Made by a program: the position numbers and the translations under genes
Assembly: GCF_047344985.1 (NCBI RefSeq)
Contig: NZ_CP178861.1
Location: 3,286,001-3,350,000 of the forward strand
DNA from: Bdellovibrio sp047344985
GTDB taxonomy: Bacteria; Bdellovibrionota; Bdellovibrionia; Bdellovibrionales; Bdellovibrionaceae
Direction: 5' to 3'
Length of the DNA: 64,000 nt
Shown: one piece after another, positions 27,390 to 34,339 of the stretch
Layout of the letters: every line of letters starts with the position of its first letter
Position numbering within the stretch: position 1 is the stretch's first letter
Notes under the pieces: generated by a model
What the model saw: only the letters and a program-made list of their open reading frames with translations
Told to the model about the DNA's origin: nothing
Databases searched by the model: none

Positions 27390-28223
27390 CTAGCCGATCA
27401 GTTTTAAAGCTAATTGATTGGCTTGGTTTGCCTGCGCAAGAACTGAAGTCCCGGCCTGCAATAAAATATTATTTCGAACCATTTCACTTGAAGCCGCTGC
27501 CACATCCGTATCGCGAATACGACTGTTCGCTGCTGACAAGTTTTCTTGAGTCACACCTAAGTTGTCTGCGGTGGACGTCAAACGATTTTGTAAAGCACCC
27601 ATGTATGCTCTCGTCCCGCTCACTGCTGTTTGGGCTGTGTCGAGTTTCGTCAAAGCTTCTTGAGCACCTTCTTTGGAAGAAAAATCAATACCTTCAAGTC
27701 CCAAGGCATCCAGTGTTGCAGCATTTTTTCCGGCATCAAATGTAATACGATCTGCAAACGGATCGTTACCAATGCCTACTTGAAAATCAAATGCAGGCGC
27801 TGACCCATCTAAAAGTTTTGTTGTACCCCATGTTGTGGATTTAGCAATCCTCTGCATTTCATCTTTGAGCTGCAAAACTTCTTTATTGAGCATACCGCGC
27901 TCTTTTTCACCGACAGTGTCCGAAGCGGCTTGAATTCCTAACTCACGCAATCGAACAATGATATTTCCAATTTCATTCAATCCACCTTCGGCAGTTTGAA
28001 TCATTGAGATCCCATCATTGGCATTTCTTTGTGCTTGGCTTGCAGAACGAATCTGCGCTTTCAATCTTTCAGAAATCGCCAACCCCGCGGCGTCGTCTGC
28101 CGCTTTATTAATACGACTTCCAGACGCAAGCTTTGCCATCGAATCATTGATCGCGCGCTGCGAACCAACCAGATTTCTTTGTGCATTGAGTGCTGCAATG
28201 TTTGTCGTAACTCTCATCCCCAT
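27390..28223 (-). CDS. fliC: Flagellin (FliC family)
   Basis: The 277-residue protein has the conserved N-terminal D0/D1 helices (MRVTTNIAALNAQRNL to about residue 140, with LASGSRINKAADDAAGLAIS) and the C-terminal D1/D0 helices (SRIRDTDVAAASSEMVRNNILLQAG onward). The middle is short, so the variable outer domain is nearly absent. It is exported by the flagellar type III system encoded at 5.7-16.5 kb. Bdellovibrio strains carry several flagellin genes, and this one is isolated from the main operon. A sigma-28-like promoter lies 28 bases upstream. The start could be Met1 or Met3. Confidence 0.95.
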   Translation of the reverse strand: MGMRVTTNIAALNAQRNLVGSQRAINDSMAKLASGSRINKAADDAAGLAISERLKAQIRSASQAQRNANDGISMIQTAEGGLNEIGNIIVRLRELGIQAASDTVGEKERGMLNKEVLQLKDEMQRIAKSTTWGTTKLLDGSAPAFDFQVGIGNDPFADRITFDAGKNAATLDALGLEGIDFSSKEGAQEALTKLDTAQTAVSGTRAYMGALQNRLTSTADNLGVTQENLSAANSRIRDTDVAAASSEMVRNNILLQAGTSVLAQANQANQLALKLIG

Positions 28224-28250
28224 ATTGATCCCCGTATTGATGTTGCAAAC

Positions 28251-28277
28251 TTTTCGGGAATTGAAGAATGAACTTCA
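28251..28277 (-). promoter_or_regulatory. Candidate sigma-28 promoter of the flagellin gene
   Basis: On the minus strand TGAA, fifteen bases, then CCCGAAAA matches the TAAA-N15-GCCGATAA pattern at 9 of 12 positions with exact spacing. It lies 28-54 bases before the flagellin ATG, with GGGGAT as ribosome site between. Confidence 0.65.
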
Positions 28278-28379
28278 CGAGACTATAGAATGAATTTTTC
28301 GAGTGATCTTAAATGGATACTTGTTTTAAAAGGCGAGTCTTGTGTAAGAGTGATTCATTTCTGTGTCTCAGCGTGAGAA

Positions 28380-29570
28380 CTAAATAGAGAAATTCTTAGA
28401 ATCTTTCAATGACGCCCATTCCGCTTCATACATCGAAGCATCTGGTTTTCTGATTTTTTCCGGAGCTGGACTGACGTATTCTGCGTGCACTCCATCCCAT
28501 CCCACATAACGACGCGTGAGTCCCTCTTGTCCTACTTGGAAGCTTGGAACAAGATAAGTTTTTCCTCCGCCATCAGGAATATCAACAGCAAGATTTGGCA
28601 TCGCAAGGCCTGAGAGATGACCCCACAACTCCTTTTGAATCTCCAATGAATCTTCGACGGAAGTGCGCAAATGATCTGTCCCAAGTGAAGGATCGCACTG
28701 GAACATGTAATAAGGTTTTACACGCAAGAACAACAGACGACGGCTGAGAGCTTGAATGATCGCAGGATGATTGTTGATTCCATTTAAAAGAACCATTTGA
28801 TTCATCACAGGTACACCGTTATCGACAAATCTTTCAAGAGCTTCAACAGCTTCTGCAGTCAGTTCACGAGGATGATTAAAGTGCGACATCAAAAACACGG
28901 GCTTGTGCTTTTTTAGAATCTTCACAAGATCGTCTGTCACACGCATAGGGCACACGACCGGCATGCGTGTTCCGATACGAATGATTTCAACGTGTTCAAT
29001 ACGACGAAGATCTCCGAGCACGCGATCCAGTTGCGCATCACTCACAGTGAGTGGATCCCCGCCGGACAAAATCACTTCACGAATACCGGGATGAGAGCGA
29101 ATGTAAGCTAATGCTTGTTCGTATTCTTCATTACGAATGAACGCCTGCTCTTGCCCCGTAAAATGTTTGCGTGTGCAAAAGCGGCAGTAAACGCTGCAAA
29201 TATCTGTGATCAAAAACAACACGCGATCTGAATAGCGATGAATCACGCGAGGTGCGGGATTATTTTTTCTTTCTCCTAAAGGATCCAACATTTGTTGCGC
29301 GCCGTCTTCGATTTCAAAACGATGAGGCATCAAAATCTGCCGAATAGAATCGCCGGGCTCCCCTGCAAGACTTGCGTAGTACGGTGTCGTACGAATATTA
29401 AAAAGTTCTTTCCCTTCCGCAAACGCCGCCTTTTCATCTTGAGACAACTCAAAATGTTTTTCGAAATCCGTTTGAGATTTAAGAGAATGACGAAGCTGCC
29501 AAGTCCAATTATTCCAATCAGACTCTGCGATATGTTCTGGCTTAGGGCTTCGTGGGAAATGAAACTTCAC
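28380..29570 (-). CDS. KamA family radical SAM protein (lysine 2,3-aminomutase type)
   Basis: The 396-residue product has the radical SAM cluster Cys125, Cys129 and Cys132 in CSVYCRFCTRKHF and the KamA-family stretches YSDRVLFLITD, VILSGGDPLTVSD and PYYMFQCDPSLGTDH. A PLP-binding Lys is expected in the C-terminal part. The family includes lysine 2,3-aminomutase and EpmB, which prepares beta-lysine for elongation factor P. No epmA or efp lies nearby, so the exact role is open. The start is GTG 29570 and no good ribosome site is visible, so the exact N-terminus is uncertain. Confidence 0.85.
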   Translation of the reverse strand: MKFHFPRSPKPEHIAESDWNNWTWQLRHSLKSQTDFEKHFELSQDEKAAFAEGKELFNIRTTPYYASLAGEPGDSIRQILMPHRFEIEDGAQQMLDPLGERKNNPAPRVIHRYSDRVLFLITDICSVYCRFCTRKHFTGQEQAFIRNEEYEQALAYIRSHPGIREVILSGGDPLTVSDAQLDRVLGDLRRIEHVEIIRIGTRMPVVCPMRVTDDLVKILKKHKPVFLMSHFNHPRELTAEAVEALERFVDNGVPVMNQMVLLNGINNHPAIIQALSRRLLFLRVKPYYMFQCDPSLGTDHLRTSVEDSLEIQKELWGHLSGLAMPNLAVDIPDGGGKTYLVPSFQVGQEGLTRRYVGWDGVHAEYVSPAPEKIRKPDASMYEAEWASLKDSKNFSI

Positions 29571-29600
29571 GAGCTGGTTATGAATGAAAGATTCCGCTTA

Positions 29601-29650
29601 GGCAAGATGCCTTTTTAGTGCCGCAAAGGGGCTCTTTTGCGGGGTTTTTA
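29601..29650 (+). terminator. Two tandem terminator-like hairpins without an upstream gene
   Basis: GGCA-AGA-TGCC followed by T5 (29601-29616) and CCGCAAA / TTTGCGG followed by GGT5 (29621-29648) are both oriented for the plus strand. No plus-strand gene lies upstream, so they either insulate the next gene from antisense transcription of kamA or end a small RNA. Confidence 0.5.
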
Positions 29651-29817
29651 AAAAGTTCCGATCGACAGCTCTAAGTTATTGAGATCAGATGTCTTTTCAT
29701 CCTTCTCAGAGTGGGACACCAGAAGTTTGACAAGCATGCCTTCGCTCACGGCTCTTCTCAACATGAGAACTCTTAGGCATTTCGCTGACTTAGCTCCCTT
29801 GACATGGCTCCCCTCTT

Positions 29818-29834
29818 TTGGCCCGGCCCTCGCT
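29818..29834 (+). promoter_or_regulatory. Candidate sigma-54 promoter
   Basis: TTGGCCCGGCCCTCGCT keeps GG-N10-GC and matches most positions of the sigma-54 consensus YTGGCACGRNNNTTGCW, with mismatches at two of the conserved bases. It lies about 55 bases before the ATG of the exported protein gene. Confidence 0.5.
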
Positions 29835-29888
29835 TTACATCAAGGTAGGAAAAAGGGTCTGGATGCGCCCTAAACAATAGGAGGACTT

Positions 29889-31289
29889 ATGAAAACTTTC
29901 ACTCACCCACACAAGAAATGGGTCATGACAGGAGCACTGCTCGCTGTTCTTGGTTTCAATGTATCTTTTAACAATCACTCTCAAGATGGAATCGCATCAG
30001 CAGAGTTTGCTTCAACAGTCGCTGAAGGCGTTGTTCAAGGCAAAATCTATACTGCTAAAGGTGTTGTTCCTGTGAAGTACATCGATAACGGTGAAGACAA
30101 AGTCCTTGCCATTGTTCCAAAGAAAATGACTGAAGGAAAAGTGTGCGAAACTTGCGGCTTCGACTCTATTTCACTCAGTGTTAAAAACAAAGAAGACATC
30201 GACGCTTTGAATGTTGAACTGATGAAAGCAATGGAAAAGCAAATCAAAGCTGAGAAGCCTGCTGTTGCAACTACCGCGGAATCAACAACAGAAGGACAAG
30301 AGGGCGAAGAGAAAATTAAAAAGAGTCCTCTTGATGGCATCGTAAAGGCTTGCAGCCGTCGCTCAGATAAAGATGCAGAGCTTACTTGCATTAAAGATAA
30401 ATATCTCAAAGTGCTCGCAGACAAAAAAGCTTCTAAAGATGTTGAAGCGGGCGAAGCTCTTGATTTCTATAAAACTGAAATCCAAGCTCGTCTTCTTAAA
30501 CAAATCTCTGAAGCTCGCAAGTCAGCGGCAAGAAATCGCAGAGCTTACGTTGGTCAAGACTCACTATGGCGTTTGGAATCGGATGAATCTTTCGAAGATT
30601 CAGAAACAACGATTAAAAATGCGGGTGACGTGATCGCAGATTTGATCCGCGATGTTCCCGGCAAATATGAATCTGTGCGCAGAGCACTTTTGAATGCACA
30701 GTCTGACATTCTTAAATACGAAGCAGCTCAATACAGAAATGCATTTACAAGAGAAGTAAATTCAAAAGATCCGAGCGAGTATCCTTACTTGGTTGCCGAG
30801 AGACAATCTGTAGGACAAGAACTTAACTACATGTACGATGTGATGAATTCAAAAACTCAAAATGCGATCTACGATGCTTACAGCAACGACAACATCTCTA
30901 TTGATCTAAGAAATCAGTACGCGAAATATCTCTCTGACTTCAACGCAAGACTAATGGAAGCTGTGACTGGTAAAGGTGATCTTCTTAACGGCATCACTGC
31001 AACACCAACCTTCGACATCAGCGGTCGCTTGGCAAATCCAGGTCGCAACGCTGGTACAGTCGTGGTTCCAACAACTCCAGGTGGTATCTCTTCAAGAACA
31101 GGTGCAACAATGAATGCCACAGGACAAACGATCTTGGTACCGGTTCAAGTTCCAGCAGGAGCTACAACGATGCCACAAATCGGAATCCCGACGCAAAATA
31201 ACGGAGTGAGTTTTGGAACAATCGGACCTGCATCTGCAGAGTCTCTAAGAATGAGAACTGAAATTCAAAACCGCTTCCCACGTCAATAA
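29889..31289 (+). CDS. Large exported protein, unknown
   Basis: I do not recognise this 466-residue protein. AGGAGG precedes ATG 29889. An N-terminal hydrophobic segment (about 12-27) could be a signal peptide or anchor. Residues 75-100 contain CETCGFDS, a possible disulfide or metal pair. A charged helical region with coiled-coil character spans about 130-330. The C-terminal ~100 residues are rich in Thr, Gly, Pro and Val (VVVPTTPGGISSRTG, VPVQVPAGATTMPQ) and look unstructured. A sigma-54-like site upstream and a terminator downstream mark it as a single gene. Confidence 0.7.
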   Translation: MKTFTHPHKKWVMTGALLAVLGFNVSFNNHSQDGIASAEFASTVAEGVVQGKIYTAKGVVPVKYIDNGEDKVLAIVPKKMTEGKVCETCGFDSISLSVKNKEDIDALNVELMKAMEKQIKAEKPAVATTAESTTEGQEGEEKIKKSPLDGIVKACSRRSDKDAELTCIKDKYLKVLADKKASKDVEAGEALDFYKTEIQARLLKQISEARKSAARNRRAYVGQDSLWRLESDESFEDSETTIKNAGDVIADLIRDVPGKYESVRRALLNAQSDILKYEAAQYRNAFTREVNSKDPSEYPYLVAERQSVGQELNYMYDVMNSKTQNAIYDAYSNDNISIDLRNQYAKYLSDFNARLMEAVTGKGDLLNGITATPTFDISGRLANPGRNAGTVVVPTTPGGISSRTGATMNATGQTILVPVQVPAGATTMPQIGIPTQNNGVSFGTIGPASAESLRMRTEIQNRFPRQ

Positions 31290-31314
31290 GACGACAACTG
31301 ACCTCAATCCTCCA

Positions 31315-31347
31315 ACGGGTTCACGACGAGCCCGTTTTCCTTTTTTT
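31315..31347 (+). terminator. Intrinsic terminator
   Basis: The stem AACGGGTTC / GAGCCCGTT (one G-T pair) with a five-base loop is followed by TTCCT7. It ends the exported protein gene and overlaps the last codons of the convergent gene. Confidence 0.82.
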
Positions 31348-31647
31348 AAAAACCTTCTCTTTTAAAATACCAACAACCGACATCAACACTCCGCCGCCGA
31401 TACCGCCGCTACCAATCGCCGCAACAAGAGCACTCATATTGATTGTACCAGCCTGACTTGTAAGTGGAATTGAATCAACTCCGGCTCCACCTATCATTCC
31501 AAGAATAATAGCTCCAGCAGCTCCTCCCAAAAGACCGACGAAAGAATTTCCTGTAGGACCAAGACTGAATTTTTTTAATGAAGATCCTGCGACATTTCCA
31601 CCGATAACTCCACTGATGATTGGAATAAGTATGGCCGCCCAATTCAC
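31321..31647 (-). CDS. Small Gly-rich membrane protein
   Basis: The 108-residue product has three hydrophobic Gly-rich segments (about 4-22, 36-55 and 68-93) with GXXXG-like spacing, and a basic C-terminus (KEKVFKKRKTG). The pattern distantly recalls YeaQ/GlsB-type small membrane proteins, but I would not assign the family. It follows the small exported gene by 12 bases, so the two are one operon. Confidence 0.6.
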   Translation of the reverse strand: MNWAAILIPIISGVIGGNVAGSSLKKFSLGPTGNSFVGLLGGAAGAIILGMIGGAGVDSIPLTSQAGTINMSALVAAIGSGGIGGGVLMSVVGILKEKVFKKRKTGSS

Positions 31648-31659
31648 GTTCTTACCTCC

Positions 31660-32037
31660 CTAGCGCATAAAAATGCGAATCTGCACAGGCTCACCGGGCT
31701 GCAGTGTTGTTATATACATTCTTACCGCAATGATTTTTGATTTTTCAAAAGTGTCGGTGACTTCGGCATTCAAACTGTAGTCACCTTCGAGGTGCCAAAC
31801 AGGTAAAGACATTCTTTCGTCTGTGACGACTTCGGCTCTTTGTATTCTTACGCCCGTACTCTGAACTAACACCCGCACTTCTGAAAAATCTTGTCGATTG
31901 TTAGTTATGCCGATATTGCGATAAGTAGGTTGTTCTGCAGCCACTGTGGCAAACGCCACTTCTTTCCAAGGCACGTCTGCTTGAGCAGAAAGACCGGTCA
32001 TCAGAACCGTTGAGAGAATTAAAAAAAGCTTTTTCAT
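31660..32037 (-). CDS. Small exported protein, unknown
   Basis: From ATG 32037, with GGGAGGAG just before it, the product has 125 residues and a signal peptide ending LSAQA. The rest is beta-rich (SEVRVLVQSTGVRIQRAEVV, AVRMYITTLQPGEPVQIRIFMR) and may be a small immunoglobulin-like domain. The frame continues upstream to 32181, but that stretch crosses a terminator and is not a plausible start. It is co-transcribed with the Gly-rich membrane protein. Confidence 0.68.
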   Translation of the reverse strand: MKKLFLILSTVLMTGLSAQADVPWKEVAFATVAAEQPTYRNIGITNNRQDFSEVRVLVQSTGVRIQRAEVVTDERMSLPVWHLEGDYSLNAEVTDTFEKSKIIAVRMYITTLQPGEPVQIRIFMR

Positions 32038-32127
32038 AACTCCTCCCAAATTTGATGATATAAGGCCCGGAGTTATTGTCCATAGAGATATATAAAGTCT
32101 GCTCTTATGCAAAAGACAGACGGCAAA

Positions 32128-32162
32128 TAAAAAAAATCCCGGGGGACTTTCGCCCCCCGGGC
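32128..32162 (-). terminator. Strong terminator of the outer-membrane barrel gene
   Basis: On the minus strand CCCGGGGG... pairs with ...CCCCCGGG around a short GCGAAAGT-type loop and is followed by T8. It lies about 72 bases after the barrel gene stop. Confidence 0.92.
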
Positions 32163-32233
32163 CCTGCTCACCACCAAACAAAATGTAATCAAGTAGTCAT
32201 CAAGCTGTCGTACAAGTTGCAATCACGTCGTAA

Positions 32234-33649
32234 TCAAAAGCTGATGGCGGCTTTAGATGCAAATCCAAATGTGAAACCGTTCCCCAACCCGTCGTTGCCA
32301 TTTTTCCAAGCTTCGCCAGGGAAGAGAAGACCGACCTGATTCACCCACTGAATTCTTTCAGTCGGTTTGTAAATCACTTCGATATCCCATTCTAGGCCCA
32401 GATCTTTTGCAGAATCAACAGAGTTTTTTACTGTATTCAATAATTGTCCGTAAACGAGTGTGTTGCGAACATCGACACGATCATTCCATGCATAACCAAC
32501 TGAAGGAGCGATGTACATCGCATTGCTGATTGATTCATCATCCGCAGAATTTCCAACTCCCGGCAAGTTTCCATTGGAACCAGAAGCAGCATCCGTATCG
32601 TGACGATAAGGATTTGTATTTAAGAAATCTCTTTGTCCCAAACGATGGTTGAAAAGAAGCATTCCCGCATCGTAGTTACGATTGAATGCATAACCACCAA
32701 AGTCCGTTGAAGACGGATCATCACCTGTTGCCATACCAAGTTTCAATTTCCAGTCCCATTTCGACTCTGCACGAGGGATGTAAAGTTCCGCCGCGATTCC
32801 GTATCCGTTCACGCTGACGTCTTGAGTTCCTTTTGTCACACCTGTTTCACCAGATTGGAAGCCGGCTTCAAGTTTGAAACCGAAAGAATCAAAACCACGA
32901 CCCAAAACAAAGTTCGTTCTTTGCATGTTCAGATTTGAATTTATCGAATCTCCGCCATAAGCATTAACTTGCCCTTGTGAATATCCCAAAACTTCTTTCA
33001 CACCTTTGATGTTTTCTTGGTAAACACCGATCAAAGATTTATTTTCTTCGCTTTCGTACTGAAGTTGGAAACCTTGAGTAGTGATCGTGCCACCTTGACC
33101 GAATCCGCTGGACTGCTTACGAGAAAGCACTGGCATGATAAACCAGTCACCGATGACGACTTTGTACGCCACCATATCGCGAGTGTCGTACCAATGATCA
33201 AATGCACCTTTACCCGCGCTGTAAGTCATCCCCAAACCGAACTCAAACGGTGCACGACCCACAATCAAAGCGCCGTACTCTTGATTTACGTTTAAGTACA
33301 ACTGGCTAACTTTGATATTTGTGGAGCCTTGGTTCTCGGCGTTGCCCGGGCTGTCATTTGTATTCATGCCCCAGATTTCACCAACTTGAGAGTTTGGATA
33401 AGCGTTGCTGTTTAGCACATCAAAGCGAGAGATGATGTTCACTCCATCAGCTGCGATGATTTTTGGACTCAAATAGAGATAGTTCAAGCCATATGCTTTT
33501 CTTTGAGTTGGTGTTGCCAAAGAAGGACGATCCACTTCGGTCCATTCAAAGCGGTAACCGCCATTCCAATCCAAACTCATGGCATTGGCAGTTGTGGACA
33601 AAAGAGCCACAGAAAGACCTAAAGCTTTCAAAAGATTTTTTTTCAGCAT
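32234..33649 (-). CDS. Outer-membrane beta-barrel protein
   Basis: From ATG 33649 (AAGGA seven bases before) the product has 471 residues with a signal peptide ending TTANA. The mature part is made of many amphipathic strands with aromatic belts (YRFEWTEVDRP, SQLYLNVNQEYGALIVGRAPFEFGLG, FVLGRGFDSFGFKLEAGF) and ends ASKAAISF, a C-terminal Phe typical of BAM-inserted barrels. About 16-18 strands would fit, as in porins, but no known porin signature is clear. It follows the GroES-like gene by 10 bases. That is an unexpected pairing and may mean co-expression. Confidence 0.75.
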   Translation of the reverse strand: MLKKNLLKALGLSVALLSTTANAMSLDWNGGYRFEWTEVDRPSLATPTQRKAYGLNYLYLSPKIIAADGVNIISRFDVLNSNAYPNSQVGEIWGMNTNDSPGNAENQGSTNIKVSQLYLNVNQEYGALIVGRAPFEFGLGMTYSAGKGAFDHWYDTRDMVAYKVVIGDWFIMPVLSRKQSSGFGQGGTITTQGFQLQYESEENKSLIGVYQENIKGVKEVLGYSQGQVNAYGGDSINSNLNMQRTNFVLGRGFDSFGFKLEAGFQSGETGVTKGTQDVSVNGYGIAAELYIPRAESKWDWKLKLGMATGDDPSSTDFGGYAFNRNYDAGMLLFNHRLGQRDFLNTNPYRHDTDAASGSNGNLPGVGNSADDESISNAMYIAPSVGYAWNDRVDVRNTLVYGQLLNTVKNSVDSAKDLGLEWDIEVIYKPTERIQWVNQVGLLFPGEAWKNGNDGLGNGFTFGFASKAAISF

Positions 33650-33659
33650 TTTCATTCCT

Positions 33660-34256
33660 TTATTTTGCAACGACACCCATCACATCCCCTTCACGAAGGA
33701 TGATCAGGTCTTCATTTTGAATTTTAATTTTTGAACCCGCGTATTCAGAGAAAACAACACGGTCGCCGACTTGGACATCCATAGGACGAACGTGGCCTTT
33801 TTTGCCCATATGACCGCGGCCGACAGCCACGACATATCCTTCCAGATTTCCCGAAGTGTCCGCGACCGTATCAGGAATGTACAAACCGCCTGGAGTCATT
33901 TTTTCCGCGCCAGACACCTGCACCAAAATACGATCATCCAACGGAGTTACAAAACCGCTGAGATCCAATTTTTTCGCAGGAGCCGCCGCTTTCACCAAAT
34001 GAGCTGCTGCAGGTTTTGCCGCCGCCATTTTTTTCGCTGGAGCTTTTTTCGTTACCGCTTTTTTTGCGGGTGACTTCTTAGCCACAGTTTTTTTAACTGC
34101 CGTTTTCTTCGCAGACGCTTTTTTAGCAACAGCCTTTTTTGCTTTCGCAGGTGCCGCAGATTTTTTACTTACTTTTTTAGGAGTTTTTTTTGAGACGGTC
34201 TTTTTAGCGACCTTTTTTACATTGGCTTTTTTAGCAGAAGCTTTCTTCTTAGCCAC
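33660..34256 (-). CDS. GroES co-chaperonin domain with histone-H1-like basic tail
   Basis: From GTG 34256 (AAAGGA seven bases before) the product has 198 residues. Residues 1-96 are a Lys/Ala repeat tail of the AKKA/KKAVAKK type, with 32 Lys in the first 80 residues and no acidic residue before position 98, like bacterial histone-H1-like proteins. Residues 102-198 are a complete GroES domain: PLDDRILVQV, the mobile loop with GGLYIPDT, VVAVGRG, VGDRVVFSEYAG and DLIILREGDVMGV. GroES caps the GroEL ring; the tail would be expected to bind nucleic acid or acidic surfaces. No groEL lies in the window. The frame is open further upstream to 34352, but that part overlaps the divergent gene's leader and is unlikely. 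Confidence 0.88.
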   Translation of the reverse strand: MAKKKASAKKANVKKVAKKTVSKKTPKKVSKKSAAPAKAKKAVAKKASAKKTAVKKTVAKKSPAKKAVTKKAPAKKMAAAKPAAAHLVKAAAPAKKLDLSGFVTPLDDRILVQVSGAEKMTPGGLYIPDTVADTSGNLEGYVVAVGRGHMGKKGHVRPMDVQVGDRVVFSEYAGSKIKIQNEDLIILREGDVMGVVAK

Positions 34257-34339
34257 AACCAATCCTTTCATCCAAACAAGCTTTGAAAAATAAAAGCAGC
34301 TTATTTGCTTCAGAGAGAGTTTCGTACTACTCTTTATGT

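Larger units (their letters stand above)
29571..29888. other. Intergenic region between kamA-like gene and exported protein gene
   Basis: This 318-base gap holds two tandem hairpins with T-runs on the plus strand at 29601-29650 and a sigma-54-like site at 29818-29834. I see no coding frame with a ribosome site in it. Confidence 0.6.

Noticed and set aside
28380..29570. Naming the KamA-family gene epmB
   Set aside because: Neither epmA nor efp is nearby and the motifs do not separate EpmB from lysine 2,3-aminomutase by eye.
33660..34256. Plain histone-H1-like protein
   Set aside because: The Lys/Ala tail covers only the first half; the second half is a full GroES domain, so the fusion call is better.
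34283..34339. Longer N-terminus of the penicillin-binding protein
   Set aside because: These codons have no ribosome site and no resemblance to the family; the membrane helix follows ATG 34340 at the usual distance.
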